Positions 24,951-32,540 of a DNA stretch of 33,940 nucleotides are shown one piece after another (within the stretch, counting starts at the first letter, position 1; each line of letters begins with the position of its first letter). The notes under the pieces are model-generated. The model saw nothing but the letters and a program-made list of their open reading frames with translations, had not been told where the DNA came from and did not search any database. The stretch covers positions 1-33,940 of the forward strand of contig CAJWVP010000002.1 of the NCBI GenBank assembly GCA_913048145.1, written 5' to 3'. The stretch is from an uncultured Rhodospirillaceae bacterium (GTDB lineage Bacteria > Pseudomonadota > Alphaproteobacteria > Rhodospirillales > Casp-alpha2). The translations under genes and the position numbers were made by a program.

Positions 24951-26043
24951 CCCGTGTATTATCACCTTCGACCTGCCAAGCTTGGAACAAAGCTGCGACG
25001 GTCTGTTCCGAGACACCCCGGGTGATGAACACGAGTTTCGTGCGGCGGTCTGCCGTCGGCCAAGCGTCCAGTCGGACCGGGTCGTGAAATATGTGCTGCA
25101 CGCCGTGGATAACGAAGGGCGTGTCGGGGGTTTCTGCGATGTTGACGATACCTTTTACCCGCAACAGATCGGCGCCCCGATTGGCGATCAGGACGTCGAG
25201 GGCGAACCGAAATACTGCCGTGCTTATCGGATCGTCGAGGACCAGGCTAAAAGCTCGCACATCAGCGCCGTGCCGGTTGACGTCATGGGCGTGATTATGG
25301 TCATGGCTGTAACCGTCAGGAGCGTGCGGGTCGTGGGGATCGGCCTCGAAGGCTTCGGCGTTGAGCCATTTCTGAACGTCGAAGGTCTTGGTTGTCGGGT
25401 CGAAGAGCGACGTATCGAAGAGGTTGCGAGGATCGAACGTGGATGCGTTGCGTTCAAGCAACGGCGCCGCGGGGTTAAGCTCAGCCAGTCGCGCCGACAG
25501 CCGCGCCAAGTCGGTGCGTGTGGCTGGGTCCTGAGCTAGGTCCGTCTTGGTAAGGACGATACGGTCAGCCACAGCCGCCTGTTTGACGCTTTCATCATGT
25601 TGAGCAAGTGTCGTTCCCCCGTTGACTGCGTCTACGCAGGTGATCACGCCGCCCAACATATACCGGCCGGCCAGCCCGGGGTCGGTCATGAGGGTGTGGA
25701 TGACCGGCGCAGGATCTGCGAGGCCTGTCGTCTCAACCACCAGGCGCGTGAACGGCGAAACCGCGCCTGCGGCCCTTCGGCGATGCAGGTCCATCAGGGT
25801 TTTACGGATGTCGCCGCGGATCATGCAACACAGGCACCCAGTGGTCATTTCCACGAGTTGCTCACCGCTGTGTTGGACGAGGAAACCGTCCAGGCCCACA
25901 TCCCCGAATTCGTTGACCACCACGGCCGTGTCGTGAAAGCGGGGATCACGGAGGACTTGGGTTAGCAGGGTTGATTTTCCGCTGCCGAGAAACCCGGTTA
26001 GGAGCGTCACGGGAATAATCGTTACATCGAATTCTTCCATCAT
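24931..26043 (-). CDS. CobW/COG0523-type metal-chaperone GTPase with His-rich loop
   Basis: G3E-family GTPase of 370 residues, thought to deliver metal (zinc or cobalt) to client enzymes. Walker A GFLGSGKST (17-25), the metal motif GCLCC (69-73) typical of COG0523 proteins, a Walker B-like VVETTG segment (102-107) and guanine motif TKTD (165-168) are visible. Residues 237-258 hold seven histidines between aspartates and asparagines, a likely metal-binding loop. The C-terminal CobW_C domain follows (RVKGIVNI ... HGVQHIFHDP). I placed the start at the first of two adjacent ATG codons (26043). The frame runs to 26121 but the added residues are not family-like. The client is unknown. Confidence 0.88.
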   Translation of the reverse strand: MMEEFDVTIIPVTLLTGFLGSGKSTLLTQVLRDPRFHDTAVVVNEFGDVGLDGFLVQHSGEQLVEMTTGCLCCMIRGDIRKTLMDLHRRRAAGAVSPFTRLVVETTGLADPAPVIHTLMTDPGLAGRYMLGGVITCVDAVNGGTTLAQHDESVKQAAVADRIVLTKTDLAQDPATRTDLARLSARLAELNPAAPLLERNASTFDPRNLFDTSLFDPTTKTFDVQKWLNAEAFEADPHDPHAPDGYSHDHNHAHDVNRHGADVRAFSLVLDDPISTAVFRFALDVLIANRGADLLRVKGIVNIAETPDTPFVIHGVQHIFHDPVRLDAWPTADRRTKLVFITRGVSEQTVAALFQAWQVEGDNTRATATQR

Positions 26044-26180
26044 TTGTCCATATTTCTCTATCGTCGACCGTTCGACATGGCAAATTTTAGCCTCTGCAGA
26101 TACAACGTTATAACATGACAATTAATCTTGAACGGATAGAGAAATTCCTAAACGTCTTCCTACAGTCTGTGCTCATTTGT

Positions 26181-26210
26181 AAAAAGCTGCCACGGTTTGT
26201 GGCAGATTGT
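26181..26210 (-). terminator. Intrinsic terminator on the minus strand after the glutaredoxin-DinB gene
   Basis: Read on the minus strand, 26205-26199 (ctgccac) pairs with 26193-26187 (gtggcag) across a five-base loop, followed by C and five Ts (26186-26181). A 7-bp GC-rich stem with a T-run directly after it is the standard form. It lies about 130 bases past the stop of the minus-strand gene ending at 26338 and before the CobW start, so it separates the two transcripts. Confidence 0.75.
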
Positions 26211-26337
26211 GTGCTAGGGGCGCCGAAGGCAGTCTATTTCTTCACTACCAGGAAGGTCGCGCCGCATCGCCAGCATATTGGGATGTTGATCATTGTCCGC
26301 CACCTCAATGGTGCGGTCGGGCCTGATGGCCCGGGCC

Positions 26338-27207
26338 TCAACCTGTCTTCGCCGTTTCCCAGTTCTCAGCCTCGTCCGTATAGGAGCCTTCGTCAAAAGA
26401 TCGCTCATTGTCCCAGATGTTCTTCGGCAAAGGCAGGCCCACCAGGTCGTCGTTGCTGATCGGAACGTTCGGTTCTATTCCCAGCTTTTCGCGAAGCATT
26501 AACATGATTTGACGGGTGTGCTGGCCGGAGTGCCAGCCCGTGCGCTCAAGGACCTCATGCAGGGACACTTCGCCATAGTAGACCTTGCCCGGTTGCGTGA
26601 AGTCCGTAGCGGCGCCGTCCCGCGTCCACCATTCGGCAAAGCGCGCGCGCGTGTCACGGCCGTAGGCCAACAGGTCCGCTTTCGTGGTCATATCGTCAGG
26701 CAAGATTGATTTCAGGGCTTCATATGTGTAGGGCGCGTCGTGTTCTACCCGGTCCAAGAAGACCTTTGGGATATCAAACACATGATAGGCCAATTGCCGA
26801 TAAGACCGCGGCCGGCCCGGCAAGATCACGTCCAATTGGTCGTCCGGAATTTGTTCCAAATAGCGCGCCGCGCCGTCCAGGATCATCAGTACCTTGTCCT
26901 TGAGAGCCTCTGGCGCCAGCATTTGCTGCCCGCCGTAGTCGAAGCCGGCGACCGCGGCGACGTCACGGAATACGGCGCCGTTGGCCCACACGGTCCCACG
27001 CGCCGCGATGGGCACCATGCGCACGCCAAGCTCTTGCAGCTCGGCGAACCCCGCATCGTCCTCCAAAACATTGACGGATTCGAAGGGCACCCCGTGCTCT
27101 AGTACGAACTCCTTCATTTTCAGGCAGCTCGAACAGCCAGGTTGCCAATAGAGCTTCAGCGGCAAGGCTAGGTTCTCCGGCGTTCCAGCGCCTTCCAGTT
27201 GGCTCAT
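26338..27207 (-). CDS. Glutaredoxin-DinB fusion protein
   Basis: 289 residues with two domains. Residues about 16-90 are a glutaredoxin/thioredoxin fold with the redox pair Cys25/Cys28 (CSSC) and a VPIAARG segment holding the cis-proline. Residues about 100-245 look like a DinB/YfiT four-helix domain with the metal-type histidines His142 (AYHVFD), His226 and His230 (GWHSGQHTRQ). DinB-superfamily proteins include thiol-dependent metalloenzymes such as mycothiol- or bacillithiol-S-transferases. A fused glutaredoxin may therefore supply or sense glutathione (inference). The ATG at 27207 is followed by a short lead before the fold. A terminator follows at 26181-26210. Confidence 0.8.
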   Translation of the reverse strand: MSQLEGAGTPENLALPLKLYWQPGCSSCLKMKEFVLEHGVPFESVNVLEDDAGFAELQELGVRMVPIAARGTVWANGAVFRDVAAVAGFDYGGQQMLAPEALKDKVLMILDGAARYLEQIPDDQLDVILPGRPRSYRQLAYHVFDIPKVFLDRVEHDAPYTYEALKSILPDDMTTKADLLAYGRDTRARFAEWWTRDGAATDFTQPGKVYYGEVSLHEVLERTGWHSGQHTRQIMLMLREKLGIEPNVPISNDDLVGLPLPKNIWDNERSFDEGSYTDEAENWETAKTG

Positions 27208-27282
27208 GGCGTTCTCCTCAACGTACAGATACCAAGGTCACAAGTTTCTTTCAATTTTAGGAATACGGCAACCTTAGGTGTT

Positions 27283-29934
27283 TCACGCGGCGTCAGCGCG
27301 AAAGCGCCTGGCCACGAAGGGCATTACGCCGCCCGCCCGGAACCAGGCGATTTCGCGGAGCGTGTCCAGGCGCGCCGTAAGTGTTGTTTCCACGGTCAAG
27401 GCGTCCGGCCGGGTGAACCGAGCGACCACGTCCTGGTGCACGTCTAACTCTCCGCTAAGACCCAACAGGTCGACCGTCTCCCGCCCGTCCAGACCCAGAG
27501 TTGTAAGGCTCACGCCGTCTGGGAACTGCAGGGGCAATAAGCCCATTCCGATTAGGTTGGAGCGGTGAATGCGCTCAAACCCCTCGGCGATGATGGCTCG
27601 TACGCCCAACAGGTGCGGGCCCCGAGCTGCCCAGTCTCGTGATGAGCCGGTGCCGTATTCTCGTCCCGCGATGACGATCAATGGCCGGCTTTCGGCGGCA
27701 TAGCGTTCGTGGGCGGCGAAGATGGTCATGACGTCGCCAGACGGCTGATGCTGGGTCCAGCCGCCACGGCGGTCCGGCGTCATCGCGTTCTGGATGTGCG
27801 GATTGTTGAAGATACCGCGCAGCATCACCTCATGGTGTGAACGGCGTTGCAGAAAGCCACTGAAATCCGACGCCGGAACCCCGCGTTCAGCCAGCCAATC
27901 TCCGGCTACGCTGCCTTCTAAGATGCGACTGCCGGGGGAGATGTGGTCCGTGGTCACGCTGTCCCCTAATAGAGCCAGGATCGCTGCGCCGTGGATATCG
28001 GGCATGGGGTCCTGATCGTGGGCGGTGTCCAGGAACGGTGGCCTTGAAATGTAGGTGCTGTCCGGGGCCCAGTCGAAGGTGCTCCCATCGCCCGCATCAA
28101 TTCCGTCCCAAAGTTCGTCACCCTCTGTAATATCGGCATATCGGGCGACAAACACGTCGCGGGTGACATGGCGAGCCACGGCGTCGGTGATCTCATGCGC
28201 CGTGGGCCAGATATCGCGTAGGTAAACGGCGTTGCCGTCACTGTCTTTGCCCAGGGGTTCGGTCGTGATGTCCGCGACCATGGTACCCAATAGAGCATAC
28301 GCGATCACCAGTGGTGGGGACGCGAGGTAGGCCAAACTCACCTGGGGGTGGATGCGGCCCTCGAAGTTACGGTTCCCTGACAGGACGGCGGCCGCATTCA
28401 GTCCGTCTGCGGTGATCTGTTCGGCGATGTCGCCGAATAGGTCGCCCGATCCACCGCAACAGGTCATGCAGCCATAGCCCGTGACGTGAAAGCCCATTGC
28501 CTCCAAAGGTTCCATCAAACCCGCCCCGCTGAGATAGTCGCCGACAGCGCGCGACCCCGGCGACAGGGATGTCTTGACCCAGGGCTTCGGCTTCAGCCCC
28601 CGGGCCCAGGCCTTTGCCGCCAAAAGACCGGCAGCAACCATGACGCTCGGGTTTGAGGTGTTGGTACATGACGTGATCGCCGCGATAACGATATCGCCAT
28701 CTCGTAGTCGGCCCGCACCCGTGTCGGTTGGCGCTTCGCCCACGACCGCTAGAGCGGAGCGGTGAACCTCATGCAATGGCACTTGGCTTTGCGGTAGCTT
28801 CGGGCCCGCTAGGCTGACCTCCACCTGGCTGAGATCGAAAATAATAGCGTCCGTGTAAATCCGCGCCGCATTATCGTCGCGCCATAGGCCCTGGACCTTA
28901 GCATAGGCCTCGACTAGGGGAACCTGGCAATCGCGGCCCGTCAGCCTTAGGAAGTTTAAAGTTTCGTCATCGATGGGAAAGTATCCAACGCTGGCACCAT
29001 ACTCGGGCGCCATGTTGGCCAGCGTTGCCCGTTCCGGCAGGGTCAGATGATCCAGCCCCGGGCCGGTGAATTCCACGAATTTCTGAACGACGCCGTGTTC
29101 CCGAAGCCGCCGGGTCAGCGCTAGGACCAAATCCGTGGTAGTTGTTCCTTCGCGCAACTGGCCCGTCAGACGCACCTCGACCACGTCCGGCAACACCATG
29201 CTCACCGGTTCTCCCAGCATGGCAGACAAGGCCTCGATCGCGCCGACCCCCCAGCCCAATATTCCAAGCGCGTTGATCATGGGCGTGTGGCTGTCGCAGG
29301 CTAGCAGGCTATCGGGGAAGGCAAGAAGACCCAAATCGGCGTGGTCCTCGGACCAAACAACCCGTGACAATGCCTCTAGGTTGATCTGATGACAAATACC
29401 CTTGCCTGGGGGCAGCACGCGCATGTTGTGGAATGCCCCCTGGGCCCATCTCGTGACCCGGTAGCGTTCGCGATTACGGCTGTACTCGGTTTCCATGTTG
29501 CGTTCCACGGCGTCCCGCGCGCCGTGAGCATCGACTGTCACAGAATGATCCATGATGAAATCCACCGGCCGGATAGGGTTTACCGCGTCCGGTTCACCGC
29601 CGATCTTGGCCACGTGCTCACGCATGGCGGCTAAGTCAGTCAACAGGGGAATCCCTGAAACATCGTGCAGCATCAGACGGGTCGGGAAAAAACTGATTTC
29701 GGCCGGATGGGTGGCCGTCTCCGCCCATGCGGCGAATGCCCGAATGGTGTCCGCGGTGACCGTCTCGCCGTCTTCATGGCGAAGGGCGTTCTCGACCAGT
29801 ATTTGAATACAGTAGGGCAGGCGGGCCAGGCCTGTGAGGCCGGCGACCTCGGCGTTAGGTAGGCTGAAATAGGTGTAGGTCTTTGTGCCGACCTTTAGGC
29901 GGTCGCGTGCGTCGAAGCTATTGGGATGGGCCAT
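27283..29934 (-). CDS. acnA: Aconitase family hydratase, divergent AcnA paralogue
   Basis: [4Fe-4S] hydro-lyase of about 883 residues, the normal AcnA length. The cluster cysteines are present: Cys423 (TSCTNTSNPS), Cys489 and Cys492 (GYGCMTCCGG). Also seen are DHSVTVD, PPGKGICHQ, DSHTPMINALG and the C-terminal GREYGTGSSRDWAARGP and FERIHRSNLIGMG. Several usually fixed positions differ: GPKRPQDR reads GPKLPQSQ, the segment after the last cysteine reads CGGSGDL instead of IGNSGPL, and PDxLVGTDSHT reads PDSLLACDSHT. It may thus act on an aconitate-like acid other than citrate. The start is uncertain: ATG 29934 fits the family N-terminus, while an ATG at 29982 and a TTG at 30039 are in frame upstream. 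It lies downstream of ligB on the same strand. Confidence 0.85.
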   Translation of the reverse strand: MAHPNSFDARDRLKVGTKTYTYFSLPNAEVAGLTGLARLPYCIQILVENALRHEDGETVTADTIRAFAAWAETATHPAEISFFPTRLMLHDVSGIPLLTDLAAMREHVAKIGGEPDAVNPIRPVDFIMDHSVTVDAHGARDAVERNMETEYSRNRERYRVTRWAQGAFHNMRVLPPGKGICHQINLEALSRVVWSEDHADLGLLAFPDSLLACDSHTPMINALGILGWGVGAIEALSAMLGEPVSMVLPDVVEVRLTGQLREGTTTTDLVLALTRRLREHGVVQKFVEFTGPGLDHLTLPERATLANMAPEYGASVGYFPIDDETLNFLRLTGRDCQVPLVEAYAKVQGLWRDDNAARIYTDAIIFDLSQVEVSLAGPKLPQSQVPLHEVHRSALAVVGEAPTDTGAGRLRDGDIVIAAITSCTNTSNPSVMVAAGLLAAKAWARGLKPKPWVKTSLSPGSRAVGDYLSGAGLMEPLEAMGFHVTGYGCMTCCGGSGDLFGDIAEQITADGLNAAAVLSGNRNFEGRIHPQVSLAYLASPPLVIAYALLGTMVADITTEPLGKDSDGNAVYLRDIWPTAHEITDAVARHVTRDVFVARYADITEGDELWDGIDAGDGSTFDWAPDSTYISRPPFLDTAHDQDPMPDIHGAAILALLGDSVTTDHISPGSRILEGSVAGDWLAERGVPASDFSGFLQRRSHHEVMLRGIFNNPHIQNAMTPDRRGGWTQHQPSGDVMTIFAAHERYAAESRPLIVIAGREYGTGSSRDWAARGPHLLGVRAIIAEGFERIHRSNLIGMGLLPLQFPDGVSLTTLGLDGRETVDLLGLSGELDVHQDVVARFTRPDALTVETTLTARLDTLREIAWFRAGGVMPFVARRFRADAA

Positions 29935-30128
29935 GTCCGATGCCGACCGCTTGTCCGTTCGTTCTATTTTAATACGCTCCATGTTCTCTTGCGCCCTAGT
30001 GATTGACGCTATTTTTTCAGCCTGCAGGCAGTGTGACAAATGCTACAGGTGCGCGCTAGTGTCGAGAACGCGATCCAGGCACTCCTGCTGCCCTCCGGGT
30101 CGACCCTCTCGGGGCGCCAGCGTGAAGC

Positions 30129-30968
30129 CTAGGCAGCTTCGAGGACGATCAGCCCGGCGCCCGTGTTTGAGGCCGGCACGTGATAGTGCCTATAGATCTC
30201 TTTAGCCTGCTCACCAAGTGCGCCACGCATGATCAGCCACATGATCATCTCGATGCCCTCGGAGCCCGACTCGCGGAGGTATTCCATGTGCCCGATGTTC
30301 ACCAGCCGGTCGACGTTCGCAGTCAGGTCATCCAGGAACGCGGTATCGAAGTCGGCGTTGATGAGCCCGGCCCGTTCACCTTGCAATTGGTGTGACATGC
30401 CGCCGGTGCCGTAAATGGCGACATTCAGGTCTTCCGGGAAACTCTCGACGGCTTTTCGAATGGCCTGTCCCAGCTTAAAGCACCGCTTCCCCGTGGGCTG
30501 CGGATACTGGATCACATTAACGCATAGCGGGATCACCTTAAATGGCCAGGCGTCGGGTTGGCCGCAGGTGATTGACAGCGGTACGGTGAGGCCGTGGTCG
30601 ACGGGCATTTCGTTGGCGATGGCCATATCGAACTCGTCTAGGATAAGGGATTCCGCCAAGTGCCAGGCCAGCTCCGGATGACCCTCGACACCGGGCACCT
30701 GGCGCGGCCCGTAGCCTTCGTCGGCCGGCGGGAAGTAGTCGGCTACGCCCAGCAGGAATGTTGATATCAGTTCGAGGGAGAATGCCGAGGCGTGATCGTT
30801 GTATACCAGGATGGCCACGTCCGGGGTGTTCTTCTCGACGTATTCCTGAGCTGGCATGTAGCCGTCGAACAGGGGCTTCCAATAATCTTCCTGAGTTTTG
30901 TCGTGGTCGATGGCTGCGCCGATCGCGGGGACATGGGAGGTGCCGATGCCAGCAGTGATGCGAGCCAT
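30129..30968 (-). CDS. ligB: Protocatechuate 4,5-dioxygenase, beta (catalytic) subunit
   Basis: Extradiol ring-cleaving Fe(II) dioxygenase subunit, 279 residues. It opens protocatechuate between C4 and C5 to 4-carboxy-2-hydroxymuconate semialdehyde. Iron ligands are His12 (GTSHVPA), His59 (YNDHASAF) and Glu240 (EGIEMI), and the acid/base histidine is His193 (GTGGMSHQL); these match Sphingobium LigB positions almost number for number. The ATG lies one base after the ligA stop, so both are translated together. Gallate or another vicinal-diol acid is an alternative substrate, but the separate alpha subunit and the neighbours favour protocatechuate. Confidence 0.94.
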   Translation of the reverse strand: MARITAGIGTSHVPAIGAAIDHDKTQEDYWKPLFDGYMPAQEYVEKNTPDVAILVYNDHASAFSLELISTFLLGVADYFPPADEGYGPRQVPGVEGHPELAWHLAESLILDEFDMAIANEMPVDHGLTVPLSITCGQPDAWPFKVIPLCVNVIQYPQPTGKRCFKLGQAIRKAVESFPEDLNVAIYGTGGMSHQLQGERAGLINADFDTAFLDDLTANVDRLVNIGHMEYLRESGSEGIEMIMWLIMRGALGEQAKEIYRHYHVPASNTGAGLIVLEAA

Positions 30969-30969
30969 A

Positions 30970-31353
30970 TCAGTTGCCCTCCGATTTCGAACGATTACCT
31001 TCGACGGAGCGTCCGCCGTTGACCATCATCTGGCGGAATTCCTCTTCCGTCATGTTGGACATCATGCCACCGACGGCCTGCATGGAGACCTGGTCAAAGA
31101 TGGCGATCTTGAAGGTGTAGTATATGTTGCCACCGAGCTGCAACATGCCCAGCCAGTCGCGATCCTCAATAGCTTTACGCTGTTCGGCGGTCATCGGGTA
31201 CCTGTCCAGGTAGACGTCCGGGTCGTTGCGGAAGGCATCCCTGTTGGCTTCCACGTCCAGCGACTTGCAGAACATATTAAGGTGGTAGCCGGCGCGGTTC
31301 TGTGTTCCGTCGAACACGTATGTTCCTGGGATGTCGTGATAGTTTTTATCCAT
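30970..31353 (-). CDS. ligA: Protocatechuate 4,5-dioxygenase, alpha subunit
   Basis: Small helical subunit (127 residues) that caps the LigB active site. The family segments PGTYVFDG (9-16), AGYHLNMFC (about 21-29) and FRNDPDVYLDRYPMT are clear, with the C-terminal GGMMSNMTEEEFRQMM. The start is ATG 31353 behind a GGGAG site; the frame runs 11 codons further to 31386 but lacks a ribosome site there. It is first of the ligA-ligB pair on the minus strand, facing galB-galD-ligI across about 430 bases. A small remnant frame overlaps its first codons. Confidence 0.93.
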   Translation of the reverse strand: MDKNYHDIPGTYVFDGTQNRAGYHLNMFCKSLDVEANRDAFRNDPDVYLDRYPMTAEQRKAIEDRDWLGMLQLGGNIYYTFKIAIFDQVSMQAVGGMMSNMTEEEFRQMMVNGGRSVEGNRSKSEGN

Positions 31354-31444
31354 TGTCTGCTCCCTTTTCGGCCAGTGCGGCTTCACCGAAACCGATGAAG
31401 GCCAGGGTGGTCACGTCGCTGAGGGGAGTGGTTGATGAATCCAT
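31346..31444 (-). pseudogene. Remnant of a Rossmann-fold dehydrogenase overlapping the ligA start
   Basis: ATG 31444 opens a 32-codon frame ending at 31346. Its middle reads VTTLAFIGFGEAALAEKG, the first beta strand and glycine motif (GFGEAA) that open NAD-binding 6-phosphogluconate-dehydrogenase-like proteins. It then stops over the first bases of ligA (8-base overlap). The rest of a roughly 300-residue enzyme is absent. This looks like the 5' end of a lost dehydrogenase gene that once preceded ligA in the same operon, possibly joined to its last codons. It may still be translated and coupled to ligA. The motif is seen; the origin is inferred. Confidence 0.5.
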
Positions 31445-31787
31445 GTTGGGCCGCGCTCAGCTTCTCAATGTGCTTCAGAACTTAACATCGTCGCGCCTCG
31501 GAGCGAAATTGATAAGCACAATGGTCAATTAAAAATTTAATAGAGGAGCACCCTAGTCCGGCGTGGTCGCCCGGACGCCGGTTTCGTGGCGGGCGCGCAG
31601 GTGGCTTTAGGTTCTGGAAGCATTGCGCGATGATCCGACCTTGATCCCTCTCGTCGGCAGGCATGTGTAGTGCTATAGCTAAAATAACAGTCGGCCGTGT
31701 TTGAAATGAGAAATTGAGCGGCCTCGGAAATAATAGGCGGCTGGACATTCGGGTCGGCGAGCAATTCAATATCTTGAGGGGGCTTCC
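31445..31787. other. 343-base divergent regulatory region between ligAB and galB
   Basis: No intact gene. It holds the AT-rich inverted repeats described separately (31507-31541) and an adjoining GC-rich hairpin (31556-31561 pairs with 31571-31576), so it probably carries the promoters of both arms. Frames on the minus strand (about 31482-31883) mostly shadow galB and have no ribosome site or family resemblance. I do not see a convincing -35/-10 pair by eye. Confidence 0.45.
31507..31541. promoter_or_regulatory. Candidate operator: nested inverted repeats between ligA and galB
   Basis: AATTGA (31507-31512) and TCAATT (31525-31530) form a perfect inverted repeat with a 12-base spacer. It overlaps a second, AT-only one: ATTAAA (31528-31533) and TTTAAT (31536-31541). 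Dyads with an 11-12-base spacer and TTGA/TCAA arms are the kind of site LysR-type activators use, and such activators commonly control protocatechuate genes. No regulator gene is in the window. It sits about 150 bases before ligA and 250 before galB. Confidence 0.4.
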
Positions 31788-32537
31788 ATGTCGGACAATA
31801 AGGCGGACAATAAAACGGCTTTGGTTATCAGCGCCCACGCGGCCGATTTCGTCTGGCGCTGCGGCGGCGCCATCGCCCTGCACCAGAAACAGGGTTACGA
31901 CGTGACTATCTGCTGCCTGTCCTTCGGGGAGCGTGGGGAGTCCGCGAAGCTCTGGAAGGAAGAGGGGATCACTCTAGAAAAGGTCAAGGTGTCCCGCCAG
32001 ATGGAAGCCGAAAATGCCGCCAAGGCGCTCAACGCCCATGACATCGTATTTTTCGACCAGGGCGACTATCCGCTGCGCATGAATGACGAGGCGAAATTCA
32101 AGCTCGTGGATCTGATCCGTGCTGTTCAGCCCAACTTCATGCTGTCGCATTCCAAGTATGACCCTTACAACACGGACCACATGTACGCTACTGAGGTGGC
32201 CATGGAATGTCGTATGATCGCTCAGGCCTGGGGCCACAACCCCGGCGAGAAGGTCCTGGGGGCGCCGCAGCTCTATCTCTTTGAGCCGCATCAGACCGAA
32301 CAGATGGGGTGGAAGCCGGACGTATTCCTAGACATCACCGACGTCTGGGACAATAAGCGCGCCGCCATCGAATGCATGCAGGGCCAGGAGCACCTTTGGG
32401 ACTTCTACACTAACGTCGCCGAGAACCGCGCCAACCACTTCCGCCGCAACTCCGGTGGTCAGGCCGGTGGTCGCAAGGCGAAGTACGCGGAAGGATTCGA
32501 AAGCATCTACCCGCGCACAGTCGATGAGCTTGAATAG
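31788..32537 (+). CDS. galB: 4-oxalomesaconate hydratase (PIG-L family)
   Basis: Zinc hydratase of 249 residues that adds water to 4-oxalomesaconate to give 4-carboxy-4-hydroxy-2-oxoadipate. The PIG-L metal motif appears as SAHAADFVWRCGG with His17 and Asp20. The second part is YNTDHMYATE with His131. The AHxADFVWR variant, in place of the AHPDDE of deacetylases, marks GalB proteins. An AGGGGG ribosome site precedes the ATG. It is the first gene of the plus-strand arm. Its role is confirmed by galD and ligI directly downstream. It is evolutionarily unrelated to LigJ, which does the same step in Sphingobium. Confidence 0.9.
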   Translation: MSDNKADNKTALVISAHAADFVWRCGGAIALHQKQGYDVTICCLSFGERGESAKLWKEEGITLEKVKVSRQMEAENAAKALNAHDIVFFDQGDYPLRMNDEAKFKLVDLIRAVQPNFMLSHSKYDPYNTDHMYATEVAMECRMIAQAWGHNPGEKVLGAPQLYLFEPHQTEQMGWKPDVFLDITDVWDNKRAAIECMQGQEHLWDFYTNVAENRANHFRRNSGGQAGGRKAKYAEGFESIYPRTVDELE

Positions 32538-32540
32538 GCC

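Noticed and set aside
24937..25539. A 200-codon plus-strand frame opposite the CobW gene
   Set aside because: It is antisense to a gene with all GTPase motifs; no independent evidence of coding.
30898..31398. A 166-codon plus-strand frame opposite ligA
   Set aside because: It is antisense to the well-supported ligA gene; the composition reflects the complementary codons of that gene and no motif is seen.
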